From Faecalibacterium prausnitzii (lineage in GTDB: Bacteria > Bacillota > Clostridia > Oscillospirales > Ruminococcaceae): a DNA stretch of 7,061 bases. The notes beneath the pieces are model-generated. The model worked only from the letters and a program-made list of their open reading frames with translations, was not told the origin of the DNA and searched no databases. The stretch covers positions 3,425-10,485 of the forward strand of contig DCCL01000265.1 in assembly GCA_002313795.1 (NCBI GenBank). The letters run 5' to 3'. How positions within the stretch are numbered: position 1 is the first letter of the stretch; the number at the start of each line of letters is the position of its first letter. The translations under genes were made by a program, and so were the position numbers. Positions 1-5,533 of this stretch are shown here, piece after piece.

Positions 1-272
1 CCCACCTTGCTGCACTGGGCAGACAAGGCGGCGATCGCGACCAGTGCGTCCTCGCCGCCCTGCGCTACTACTACGGTGTGTTTGACGTTCACACCGTACA
101 GGACGCGGCGGACAAGTGCGGACTGGGTGAGGTGGAGTTCTTTGCAGGCGTGTTCGATGCGCAGCTTTTCTTCTGCGGTCACTCTGACTTTGATGATGTG
201 TGTCTTTCGATTTCGCGGCGTGTCGGTGCGGTTCTCTCGTGCGTGTACGTTCGGACTTTTCGTTTCAGCCAT
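1..272 (-). CDS. MobC-like plasmid/ICE mobilization protein (ribbon-helix-helix), C-terminus beyond the left edge
   Basis: The minus-strand reading frame is open from an ATG at 272-270 to the window edge, giving 90 codons without a stop. A perfect AGGAGG (279-284 on the plus strand) lies 6 bases before the start, which fixes it. Residues 1-24 are basic and polar. Residues 25-60 (HIIKVRVTAEEK ... LTQSALVRRVLYG) match a ribbon-helix-helix fold: a beta strand of alternating residues, helix A over the charged AEEKLRIEHACKEL stretch, a turn, and helix B ending in RRVLYG. This is the pattern of MobC-type accessory proteins that bind the origin of transfer and help a relaxase nick DNA. The family assignment rests on the N-terminal half only, since the C-terminal part and any downstream relaxase gene lie outside the window. 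The hairpin-rich DNA directly upstream (300-441) supports a mobilization role. It could instead be another RHH DNA-binding protein, such as an antitoxin-like repressor. Confidence 0.7.
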   Translation of the reverse strand, partial: MAETKSPNVHARENRTDTPRNRKTHIIKVRVTAEEKLRIEHACKELHLTQSALVRRVLYGVNVKHTVVVAQGGEDALVAIAALSAQCSKV

Positions 273-299
273 ATTTGACCTCCTGTGAAAATAATAAAT

Positions 300-441
300 G
301 CCCACTCCGGGATGGAGGGGCTATGTAAAACGACACGCCGCTTTCGCGCTGTAAGCCAGCGCGAAGCTGGAGCAGGGTTTGGGGAAGGCACTCCCCAACA
401 AGGATGACTGAGTGGACAAAACATTTTCAAGAATTGAAAAT
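300..441. other. Candidate origin of transfer: four tandem inverted repeats upstream of the mobC-like gene
   Basis: Four hairpin-forming repeats lie in 142 bases. (1) GCCC-A-CTCC at 300-308 pairs with GGAGGGGC at 314-321, with one bulged A. (2) TTCGCGCTG at 343-351 pairs perfectly with CAGCGCGAA at 357-365 around a 5-base loop, and an alternative hairpin, CCAGC 356-360 with GCTGG 366-370, overlaps it. (3) TTGGGGA at 379-385 pairs with TCCCCAA at 392-398. (4) ATTTTCAA at 423-430 pairs with TTGAAAAT at 434-441 around 3 bases. No coding frame in the block looks real. Origins of transfer of mobilizable elements usually sit beside the mobC and relaxase genes and carry such repeats next to the nick site. 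The repeats are seen directly. The oriT function is inferred from their position, and no nick site can be assigned. Confidence 0.5.
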
Positions 442-980
442 TTAGGGCCACAGGTCGATACTTGCTTTCGTCTTTTCCGTGCAACACTGAAAATTCCAGT
501 GAGCGAACCGCGCAGCACACTGACGAAAAAGCAAGCCCAATGTGCAAAGCACACCGGTCGTCCCTGCTCTGGTCGCCGTTCACACCGAACGCAGTTCCTG
601 CCCCTGTTTTGCAGCGGCGTATTTCTCTGGCTCGCTGCTTTCAAGGCAGGTCATGGCGCAGTATCGCTGTTCGGACGGCTTATGAAGGATTCAAGGTACA
701 GCTCCCAAAAAGAAAAATACCGCCCTGCAAGACAAGCGAAAAATTTTGTCGGGTGAAACGGCGGCAAAACAAATCGGGTGTGTTGCGGGGCGGTAAAAAT
801 CTTCATGGGGAATAAACCCACACTGTGCAGACATTCTCGACTAACACGGCGGGATTTGCGATAGAGGTATCATGGATTGCAGGGCACGTCAAGATGATTT
901 TGCAAATTTTATTGTGGTAAAGCGGTGATAGTAGGACTTATATTTGGGATTTTCAAGACATAAAAAGATAAAACTTTATA
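442..980. other. Gene-free stretch, probable mobile-element flank
   Basis: I see no convincing gene here. Two overlapping plus-strand frames (412-756 and 462-815) are open, but their products are rich in Arg, Ser, Cys and Lys without hydrophobic patterning. They lack a ribosome binding site at the first ATG and match no family I recognise. From about 900 the DNA becomes AT-rich and runs into the promoter of the transporter gene. The stretch may be the non-coding flank or decayed end of the element that carries the mobC-like gene. No terminal repeat, integrase gene or tRNA gene is visible to mark a boundary. Confidence 0.45.
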
Positions 981-1009
981 TTGACAAGACATCAAGACAA
1001 GTATATAAT
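981..1009 (+). promoter_or_regulatory. Consensus sigma-A promoter of the DMT transporter gene
   Basis: A perfect TTGACA (981-986), a 17-base spacer and a perfect TATAAT (1004-1009) predict a start of transcription near 1016 and a leader of about 75 bases. CAAGACA occurs three times around it: 954-960, 985-991 and 993-999. The last two are tandem copies inside the spacer, and the first lies 31 bases upstream of the second, about three helical turns, which would suit a regulator binding direct repeats on one face. The promoter call is strong. The operator reading is inference. Confidence 0.85.
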
Positions 1010-1028
1010 CAAACATGAAAACAACAAG

Positions 1029-1055
1029 GCATCGAAACGAAGATGTTTCCGATGC
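1029..1055 (+). promoter_or_regulatory. Leader hairpin upstream of the DMT transporter gene
   Basis: GCATCG (1029-1034) plus AAAC (1035-1038) can pair with GTTT (1045-1048) plus CGATGC (1050-1055), with C1049 bulged and a 6-base loop. It lies about 13 bases after the predicted transcript start and 23 bases before the ribosome binding site. No run of T follows, so it is not an ordinary terminator. It may stabilise the 5' end of the messenger or form part of a regulatory leader. No known riboswitch is recognised. Confidence 0.4.
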
Positions 1056-1090
1056 GGATTGGGATAGGAAATAGATTAAGGAGAACTTCA

Positions 1091-1969
1091 ATGACTCAGA
1101 GACAAAAAGGTGCTTTGTACATGATTTTGTCAGCACTTTGCTTTGCATCCATGCAAGTAGTGGTGCGGTTGAGCCGCGAGATTCCCACAATGGAACAGAT
1201 TTTCATGCGGAACTCGTTTGTGCTGATCGTTTCTGCAATTATCATCATTCGTAAGAAAGGCTCACTGTTTGGTCCGGCCAAGTATCAGCCATATCTGTTC
1301 GGTCGGTCTTTCTTTGGTTTTCTGGGGCTGATCACGCTGTTTTATGCGTCGAGCCATGCAGCGCAGGGTGATGTAACGATTCTGAACAAGCTCTCTCCCA
1401 TTTGGGTCACGATCCTGGCGGTTATTTGTATGAAAGAAAAACTGCCCAAGATTCAGATTCCGGCGCTGGCTCTTTCTATGGTGGGTGCATTCATTGTATT
1501 CCGCCCCAGCTTTGAATCCAATCCTTTCCCACTGGTGGTTGCATTTTTGTCAGCATTGACTTCGGGCATTGCTTACACCTTTCTTTCTTTCTTTAAGGGA
1601 AAGGTGGACGGTCTGACGGTCATGATGCACTTTTCGACTTTCAGCGCAGTGGCATCTATCCCCTTTATTTTGAAGGATTTTGTTGTGCCCAACTTTAAAC
1701 AGGCAATTTTGCTGTTGCTCATCGGTGCATTTGGTTCCATGGGACAGGCATTTATTACTTACGCCTACCGTTTTGCTCCGGCTTCGGAGATCAGCATTTA
1801 CAATTACTCTGGTATTATTTTCAGCATGATCCTTGGTTTCTTCATTCTGGGTGAACCGGTGAAATTTACGTCCGTAATCGGCGGTGCTCTGGTAGCAGCC
1901 GCGTCTATCATGGTCTATGTTTATAACAATCAGAAGAATCGGCAGGAAGGAGACGAAAACCAGAAATAA
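1091..1969 (+). CDS. DMT-superfamily (EamA) transporter
   Basis: A 292-residue integral membrane protein of the drug/metabolite transporter superfamily, a 10-helix inner-membrane carrier for small metabolites. Two tandem EamA domains are visible, roughly residues 8-137 and 147-277. The first ends in the typical pattern of a helix with PIWVTILA (103-110), then KEK, then a helix ending in GAFIVFRP (132-139). The second holds SEISIYNYSGIIFSMILGFFILGEP (232-256), the usual acidic and proline signature of the last domain. The tail (about 278-292) is hydrophilic and cytosolic. The start at MTQRQ is chosen because AAGGAG (1078-1083) lies 7 bases before it; the frame is open upstream to an ATG at 1043, but that ATG has no ribosome binding site and adds a basic, unlikely extension. 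The gene has its own promoter and no clear intrinsic terminator. The family exports or imports amino acids, nucleosides or other metabolites, and the substrate here cannot be told. A link to the downstream genes is possible but unproven. Confidence 0.9.
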   Translation: MTQRQKGALYMILSALCFASMQVVVRLSREIPTMEQIFMRNSFVLIVSAIIIIRKKGSLFGPAKYQPYLFGRSFFGFLGLITLFYASSHAAQGDVTILNKLSPIWVTILAVICMKEKLPKIQIPALALSMVGAFIVFRPSFESNPFPLVVAFLSALTSGIAYTFLSFFKGKVDGLTVMMHFSTFSAVASIPFILKDFVVPNFKQAILLLLIGAFGSMGQAFITYAYRFAPASEISIYNYSGIIFSMILGFFILGEPVKFTSVIGGALVAAASIMVYVYNNQKNRQEGDENQK

Positions 1970-1972
1970 TCA

Positions 1973-2001
1973 TTGCCCCTAAAGCGAAAGTATGCTATTA
2001 T
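1973..2001 (+). promoter_or_regulatory. Probable promoter of the URO-D-like gene
   Basis: TTGCCC (1973-1978), a 17-base spacer and TATTAT (1996-2001) start 4 bases after the stop of the transporter gene. The predicted transcript start is near 2008, giving a leader of about 80 bases. The -35 is a partial match (TTG kept) and the -10 is 5 of 6. The overlap with the inverted repeat at 1990-2018 suggests repression at this site. Confidence 0.6.
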
Positions 2002-2018
2002 GGACATAAGTAGCATAC
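1990..2018. promoter_or_regulatory. 29-base inverted repeat over the -10 box, putative operator
   Basis: GTATGCTA (1990-1997) is the exact reverse complement of TAGCATAC (2011-2018). Inside it TTATG (1998-2002) matches CATAA (2005-2009), with G2010 as the only unmatched base, so 13 pairs surround a 2-base centre. It covers the predicted -10 box and transcription start of the URO-D-like gene, which fits an operator for a dimeric repressor such as the GntR protein encoded at 3237. It could instead act as an RNA hairpin ending the upstream transporter transcript, but the T tract after it is poor and displaced. Confidence 0.5.
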
Positions 2019-2042
2019 GGAAACTCTTTTCTCGTTGTTTGG

Positions 2043-2058
2043 CAACTTATCAACCTGA
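2043..2058 (-). repeat. 16-base motif shared with the permease operon, copy 1 (inverted)
   Basis: CAACTTATCAACCTGA here is the exact reverse complement of 4167-4182. Within it CAAC is repeated with an 8-base period (2043-2046 and 2051-2054). The copy lies in the predicted leader of the URO-D-like gene, about 35 bases after the transcription start and 30 bases before the start codon. A shared regulator-binding site is the likely meaning. Confidence 0.6.
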
Positions 2059-2088
2059 GAAACCAAAAAACGAACGGAGAGTTTTACT

Positions 2089-3123
2089 ATGTGGACGAAA
2101 AAAGAAAGATTTGAAGCAGTTTTGAATCATGAGCTGGCAGACCGCCCGCCGGTATCGGCATGGCGTCACTTTACGGAGAATGAGCACAGCGGTGCAGACC
2201 TCTTTGTGGAGACCATGCTGAAGTGGCAGAACACTTATGATTGGGACTATGTCAAGCTCCAGCCTCGCGCCTCTTATTATGAGGAAGCATGGGGCGGCCA
2301 GTTTGATTTCAACGACTATGAGGGTGTTCTTCCCAAGGTCGTCAAGGGTCCCATCAGCGGTGTGGACGATCTGGAAAAGATCACGGTGCTGCCGGGTGAT
2401 CAGGGTGTGTTTGCAGAGCAGATCGAGGTCATCAAAAAGATGAAGGCTGGTCTGAAAGAGGATATTCCCATGTTCCAGACCATGATGTGCCCTACCAGTG
2501 TGCTGCAGAAGCTGTGCGCCGTCAACCCCATTGGTCGTTACCGCCCTGCAAGCCGTGACGACCTGATGATGACCCTGATGCACAATCAGCCGGAACTGGT
2601 TCATAAGACGCTGCAGAACATCACGGATACTATGGCCGACTACTCGAAGCACCTCATTGAAGATGCAGGTCTGTACGGTGTATTCTACGGTGCAACTGGC
2701 CTGTCTCGTTCTACCTATCTGACCAAGGAAGAGTGGGAAGAGTTTGTCAAGCCCTATGACCTGCAGATGATGGAAGTGCTCAAGCCCTGTAAGATCATGG
2801 TTCATGCCTGCGGCCTTGAGGTCAACCCAGAGTACTTTGCACACTATCCCATCGACATCCTGCACTGGCCTGAGAGCGCGACCGGCAATCCCAAGCTGGA
2901 TACCGCACCGCAGTGGCTGGACAAGTCCATCACCCCGATGGGCGGCTGTGATGAGCGTCTGTTCGGTCAGCATAAGGCAAAGGAGATCGCCGAGCTGACC
3001 CGCAACACTCTGCAGCGGATGAAGAACATCCCCTTTGTGCTGGCACCGGATTGCTCTCTGGCAACCAACACCTATGACGATGAGCTGCGCGCCTTTATTG
3101 AAGCAGCACATTCCAACGACTGA
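2089..3123 (+). CDS. URO-D superfamily protein, probable zinc-dependent methyltransferase of MtaA/CmuA type
   Basis: A 344-residue soluble protein with the (beta/alpha)8-barrel pattern of the uroporphyrinogen decarboxylase superfamily. It starts with the usual TKKERFEAVLNHELADRPPV (about 3-22) and ends with the GG(C)DERLFG turn (285-293) and a short C-terminal helix. It lacks the MRQAGRY-type N-terminal motif that true UroD uses to hold the porphyrin carboxylates; the matching region reads PPVSAWRHF. Instead H239-A-C241 and C322 form an HxC...C set. This is the zinc-ligand pattern of methylcobalamin:coenzyme M methyltransferases MtaA/MtbA and relatives such as CmuA, in which zinc activates a thiol. 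It therefore more likely transfers a methyl group than decarboxylates uroporphyrinogen. The start has GGAGA (2076-2080) about 9 bases upstream. No corrinoid protein or second methyltransferase is encoded in the window, so its partner is unknown. The superfamily call is strong; the methyltransferase role is inferred from the residues. Confidence 0.85.
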   Translation: MWTKKERFEAVLNHELADRPPVSAWRHFTENEHSGADLFVETMLKWQNTYDWDYVKLQPRASYYEEAWGGQFDFNDYEGVLPKVVKGPISGVDDLEKITVLPGDQGVFAEQIEVIKKMKAGLKEDIPMFQTMMCPTSVLQKLCAVNPIGRYRPASRDDLMMTLMHNQPELVHKTLQNITDTMADYSKHLIEDAGLYGVFYGATGLSRSTYLTKEEWEEFVKPYDLQMMEVLKPCKIMVHACGLEVNPEYFAHYPIDILHWPESATGNPKLDTAPQWLDKSITPMGGCDERLFGQHKAKEIAELTRNTLQRMKNIPFVLAPDCSLATNTYDDELRAFIEAAHSND

Positions 3124-3236
3124 TCTTCTTTTTCGTACCCCCTTTGTCTGTATGCTGAACCTTGCATGAATGGAGATATACGTCTCTCTGCAATGTGCGG
3201 CAGAGCAGACAGGAGATAGGAAGAGAGGAAACAACC

Positions 3237-3977
3237 ATGGCGGATGAGAATTACTCGTATGCGCCCAAATATGTCCAGATTCAGAATTATATCCTGCAAA
3301 AGATTGAATCTGGTGAATATGCTGCGGGGGATAAAATTCCCTCGGAGACCGAACTGGCCAAGCAGTTTGAGGTCAGCCGCCTGACGGTAAATACCGCCAT
3401 CAAGGAGCTGGCCAACAGTGGCATCGTGGAGCGTGCACAGGGCAAAGGGACATTTGTCCGCTTTGTGCCGGGGCAGTCCTTTACCAGTCCGATGGCCTTT
3501 TCCAGTGGTATTAAGATCGCTCCCTTTGAGCATACAAACAACAAGCCGCACCGTCTGCTGGAACATGGCATCATCAAGGCTGATGGGGCGTTGTGCCAGA
3601 AGCTGAAACTGGATGCAGATAATCCCTATGTCTACAAAATCGTCCGCTGTGTGGATGTGAGCAGTGAGGTGGATGAGGTGGACTACAGCTATATTCCGCT
3701 GTCGGTCTGCAAGAATCACACCTTTGATTGCGAAGCACTCAAAACATTCTTTCTGCATGACTATATCTGCCGCTATTTCGATGAAAAACCGACGCATATC
3801 CGGATCTTCATTGATACGCCTGTGACCTCAGATATGGATTTGTCGCTGCTGAATGCGCCGCCGGAGAAGCTGTTCAGTTGGGATACTTTTCTGTATCGCG
3901 GAGATCGGGTTCTGGCAGTGACCACAACCATTTCGATGCCGAAGGAAAGCCGGCCTTTCATTACGCTGGAATTCTGA
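3237..3977 (+). CDS. GntR-family transcriptional regulator, HutC subfamily (wHTH plus UTRA)
   Basis: A 246-residue regulator. Residues 11-75 form the GntR winged helix-turn-helix (KYVQIQNYIL ... GDKIPSETELAKQFEVSRLT ... ELANSGIVERAQGKGTFV). Residues about 90-240 have the UTRA ligand-binding pattern of the HutC subfamily (LDADNPYVYKIVRCVD, YSYIPLSVCKN, ending ITLEF). Such proteins usually repress catabolic or uptake genes until a pathway metabolite binds the UTRA domain. The start is taken at MADENYS because AGAGGA (3224-3229) precedes it at normal spacing; the frame extends to an ATG at 3162 without a ribosome binding site. It follows the URO-D-like gene by 113 bases with no terminator and no strong promoter, so it may be read from the same transcript. 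It is closed by the terminator at 3999. Targets are probably the inverted repeats and the shared motif before 2089 and 4260. The ligand is unknown. Confidence 0.92.
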   Translation: MADENYSYAPKYVQIQNYILQKIESGEYAAGDKIPSETELAKQFEVSRLTVNTAIKELANSGIVERAQGKGTFVRFVPGQSFTSPMAFSSGIKIAPFEHTNNKPHRLLEHGIIKADGALCQKLKLDADNPYVYKIVRCVDVSSEVDEVDYSYIPLSVCKNHTFDCEALKTFFLHDYICRYFDEKPTHIRIFIDTPVTSDMDLSLLNAPPEKLFSWDTFLYRGDRVLAVTTTISMPKESRPFITLEF

Positions 3978-3998
3978 TCTGCAAATCATTTTTGAATC

Positions 3999-4046
3999 AA
4001 GCATCACGATTTCTGTTTTGTACAGAAGTCGTGGTGCTTTTTGTTT
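3999..4046 (+). terminator. Strong intrinsic terminator after the GntR gene
   Basis: AGCATCACGATTTCTG (4000-4015) pairs with CAGAAGTCGTGGTGCT (4023-4038) with only two G-U wobbles. Flanking A-T pairs extend the stem to 3999-4016 / 4022-4039, and the loop is 5 bases. The T-rich run TTTTGTTTT follows the stem. It starts 22 bases after the regulator's stop codon and separates the two transcription units. Confidence 0.88.
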
Positions 4047-4117
4047 TGGAAATACAGGATTAAAAGAGAGACTTTTCGACTCTCTTTGAGCAGAATGGAG
4101 AAAAAAGCATGAACAGT

Positions 4118-4140
4118 TTGTAAATGTTGACAATTTACAA
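4118..4140. promoter_or_regulatory. Inverted repeat overlapping the permease -35 box, putative operator
   Basis: TTGTAAAT (4118-4125) and ATTTACAA (4133-4140) are exact reverse complements with a 7-base centre. The right arm covers the predicted -35 box (4134-4139). The centre reads TTGACA with the base before it, so an alternative -35 lies at 4127-4132, though no good -10 stands 16-18 bases after it. The placement suits a repressor operator. Confidence 0.5.
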
Positions 4141-4162
4141 CAGTGCTCTAAATGGTTATACT
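4134..4162 (+). promoter_or_regulatory. Promoter of the permease-desulfidase operon
   Basis: TTTACA (4134-4139), a 17-base spacer and TATACT (4157-4162) each match 5 of 6 consensus bases. The predicted transcript start is near 4169, inside the shared 16-base motif, giving a leader of about 90 bases. A weaker alternative is TTGATA (4172-4177), 17 bases, GACAAT (4195-4200). Confidence 0.65.
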
Positions 4163-4166
4163 TACA

Positions 4167-4182
4167 TCAGGTTGATAAGTTG
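4167..4182 (+). repeat. 16-base motif shared with the URO-D-like gene leader, copy 2
   Basis: TCAGGTTGATAAGTTG here equals the reverse complement of 2043-2058 over all 16 bases. It contains GTTG twice with an 8-base period (4171-4174, 4179-4182) and covers the predicted transcription start of the permease operon. Binding of a protein here would block initiation, which fits a repressor site. Confidence 0.6.
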
Positions 4183-4199
4183 TCTTTACATATAGACAA
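4180..4199. promoter_or_regulatory. Second inverted repeat in the permease leader
   Basis: TTGTCT (4180-4185) and AGACAA (4194-4199) are exact reverse complements with an 8-base centre. It overlaps the end of the shared motif. Like the repeat at 4118-4140 it has the form TTGT...ACAA, but with a different total length (20 against 23 bases), so the same protein need not bind both. Confidence 0.4.
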
Positions 4200-4259
4200 T
4201 CAAACGTCATGGAAAAGCAGTGCGCATAGTGCACAAATTATCAAGGAGGGTATCATCGT

Positions 4260-5501
4260 ATGACCACACAAGCAATCATTACCTGTGTCATCCTCGTGAT
4301 CACCATGGTTCTTCTGATCTCTCAGAAGGTTCCTCTGGTCATCCTTGGCGCAGCGATCCCCGCAGCCTTGGCCGCTACCGGCGTCATCGACGCCAGCAGT
4401 GCTTATAGCGAATTTGGCAACACCACCATCGTTTTCTTCATGGGTCTGGTCGTTGTCGGTGAAGCATTCTTCAAGACTGGTCTGGCCGATTTTATCGGTG
4501 GCAAGATCATTGGTCTGCTGGGCAAGACCGAGAAGGGTCTGCTTCTGGGCACCGGCCTTGTGGCTGGCGGCCTGTCTGCATTCCTGAATGACACTGGTTC
4601 CACTGCCTGCCTGATGCCCATCGTCAGTTCTATGGCAACGAAGGCTGGTGTCAAAAAATCCAAGCTGCTGATGGCTCTGGCCTTCTTCGCTTCTCTGGGT
4701 GGTACCATCACTCTGGTGGGCACTACTCCTCATATCGTTGCAAATGGTATCCTGAAGGATATGGGTCTGCGGGAGTTCGGTTTCTTTGAGTATACCAAAA
4801 TTGGTCTTCCTCTTCTGGTTTGTGGTATACTGTATATGTGCTTCTTCGGCACCAAGCTCCTGCCCGATAAGGACATTGAAATCAAGGGCGGCGACCGTGT
4901 GGCTGAGTATGACACCAAAAAGATGGTTCTGGTCGCTGTGATCTTCATCGGTGTTCTGGTCGCTATGGCTACCAGTGTCGTTCCAATGCACATTGCGGGC
5001 GTCATCGGCGCTATCCTTGTTGTCCTGACCGGTTGCATCAGCTTGGACGACGCTATCAAGGCTTTCCCCACTTCTACCATCTTTATCGTCGGCGGCATCT
5101 TCCCCCTGAGCAAGGCTCTGGTCAGCAGTGGTGCTGCAGAGTATCTGGTCAACGCCATCAGCCCTGTGCTGAATAACCTTCCTCCCATTGTTCTGCTGGG
5201 TGCTATCACCTTCCTGATGCTGCTGGCTACCCAGTTCCTGATGAACTCCTCTGCCACCGTTCTGGTTCTGCCCATCGCCTTGATGCTCTGTCAGGCTGCG
5301 GGCATCAATCCGCTGGCCGGTGCAATGTCTGTGTCTGTCTGCGCTTCCGGTGCATTCGTTACCCCTTTCGGAACAGCTCCCAACCTGCTGGTCTGGGAAG
5401 CCGGCGGCTACACAGTGAAAGACTACTTCAAGTGCGGTTTCCCGATGCTGATTATCTTCGGCATTGTCACCACTGCTCTGTGTGCTGTGTTCTACCTGTA
5501 A
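4260..5501 (+). CDS. SLC13/DASS-type permease (ion transporter superfamily)
   Basis: A 413-residue, strongly hydrophobic carrier with about 10-12 membrane segments. The two-fold repeat of the family is visible. Each half has an SNT-like hairpin loop, NDTGSTACLMPI at 110-121 and MNSSATVLVLPIA at 328-340, followed by a Gly/Thr-Pro loop, GTTPHIVANGIL at 154-165 and TPFGTAPNLLVWE at 368-380. In SLC13/DASS carriers these loops form the sodium and carboxylate sites. Family members take up di- or tricarboxylates or sulfate, usually with sodium; related branches carry arsenite or exchange Na+/H+. At 413 residues it is somewhat shorter than typical DASS proteins. The ATG at 4260 follows a strong AAGGAGGG (4243-4250). 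It lies 32 bases before the desulfidase-like gene with no terminator between them, so the two form an operon and the permease probably imports that enzyme's substrate. The exact substrate is not readable from the sequence. Confidence 0.88.
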   Translation: MTTQAIITCVILVITMVLLISQKVPLVILGAAIPAALAATGVIDASSAYSEFGNTTIVFFMGLVVVGEAFFKTGLADFIGGKIIGLLGKTEKGLLLGTGLVAGGLSAFLNDTGSTACLMPIVSSMATKAGVKKSKLLMALAFFASLGGTITLVGTTPHIVANGILKDMGLREFGFFEYTKIGLPLLVCGILYMCFFGTKLLPDKDIEIKGGDRVAEYDTKKMVLVAVIFIGVLVAMATSVVPMHIAGVIGAILVVLTGCISLDDAIKAFPTSTIFIVGGIFPLSKALVSSGAAEYLVNAISPVLNNLPPIVLLGAITFLMLLATQFLMNSSATVLVLPIALMLCQAAGINPLAGAMSVSVCASGAFVTPFGTAPNLLVWEAGGYTVKDYFKCGFPMLIIFGIVTTALCAVFYL

Positions 5502-5533
5502 TCACTCTTTAGAAAAAACTGAGGCTTTTTAGA

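Noticed and set aside
412..815. Two overlapping plus-strand frames in the gene-free stretch
   Set aside because: No ribosome binding site at the start codons, no domain pattern, and the 5' end lies within the hairpin cluster.
1015..1074. A 19-codon frame (MKTTRHRNEDV...) before the transporter gene, as a leader peptide
   Set aside because: Its ATG coincides with the predicted transcription start, so there is no room for a ribosome binding site.
3150..3167. GTATGCT...GCAT before the GntR gene, as a copy of the 1990-2018 operator
   Set aside because: Only 7 bases match the left arm and the right arm does not fit. Such a match is expected by chance in 7 kb.
2050..3234. Long minus-strand open frame opposite the URO-D-like gene (394 codons)
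   Set aside because: It lies opposite a clear protein family member, its product looks like no protein, and it has no ribosome binding site. It reflects codon bias of the plus-strand gene.
4209..4229. Six-codon frame MEKQCA in the permease leader, as a cysteine-sensing leader peptide
   Set aside because: No ribosome binding site precedes it and no terminator/antiterminator pair follows it. A single Cys codon is too little evidence.
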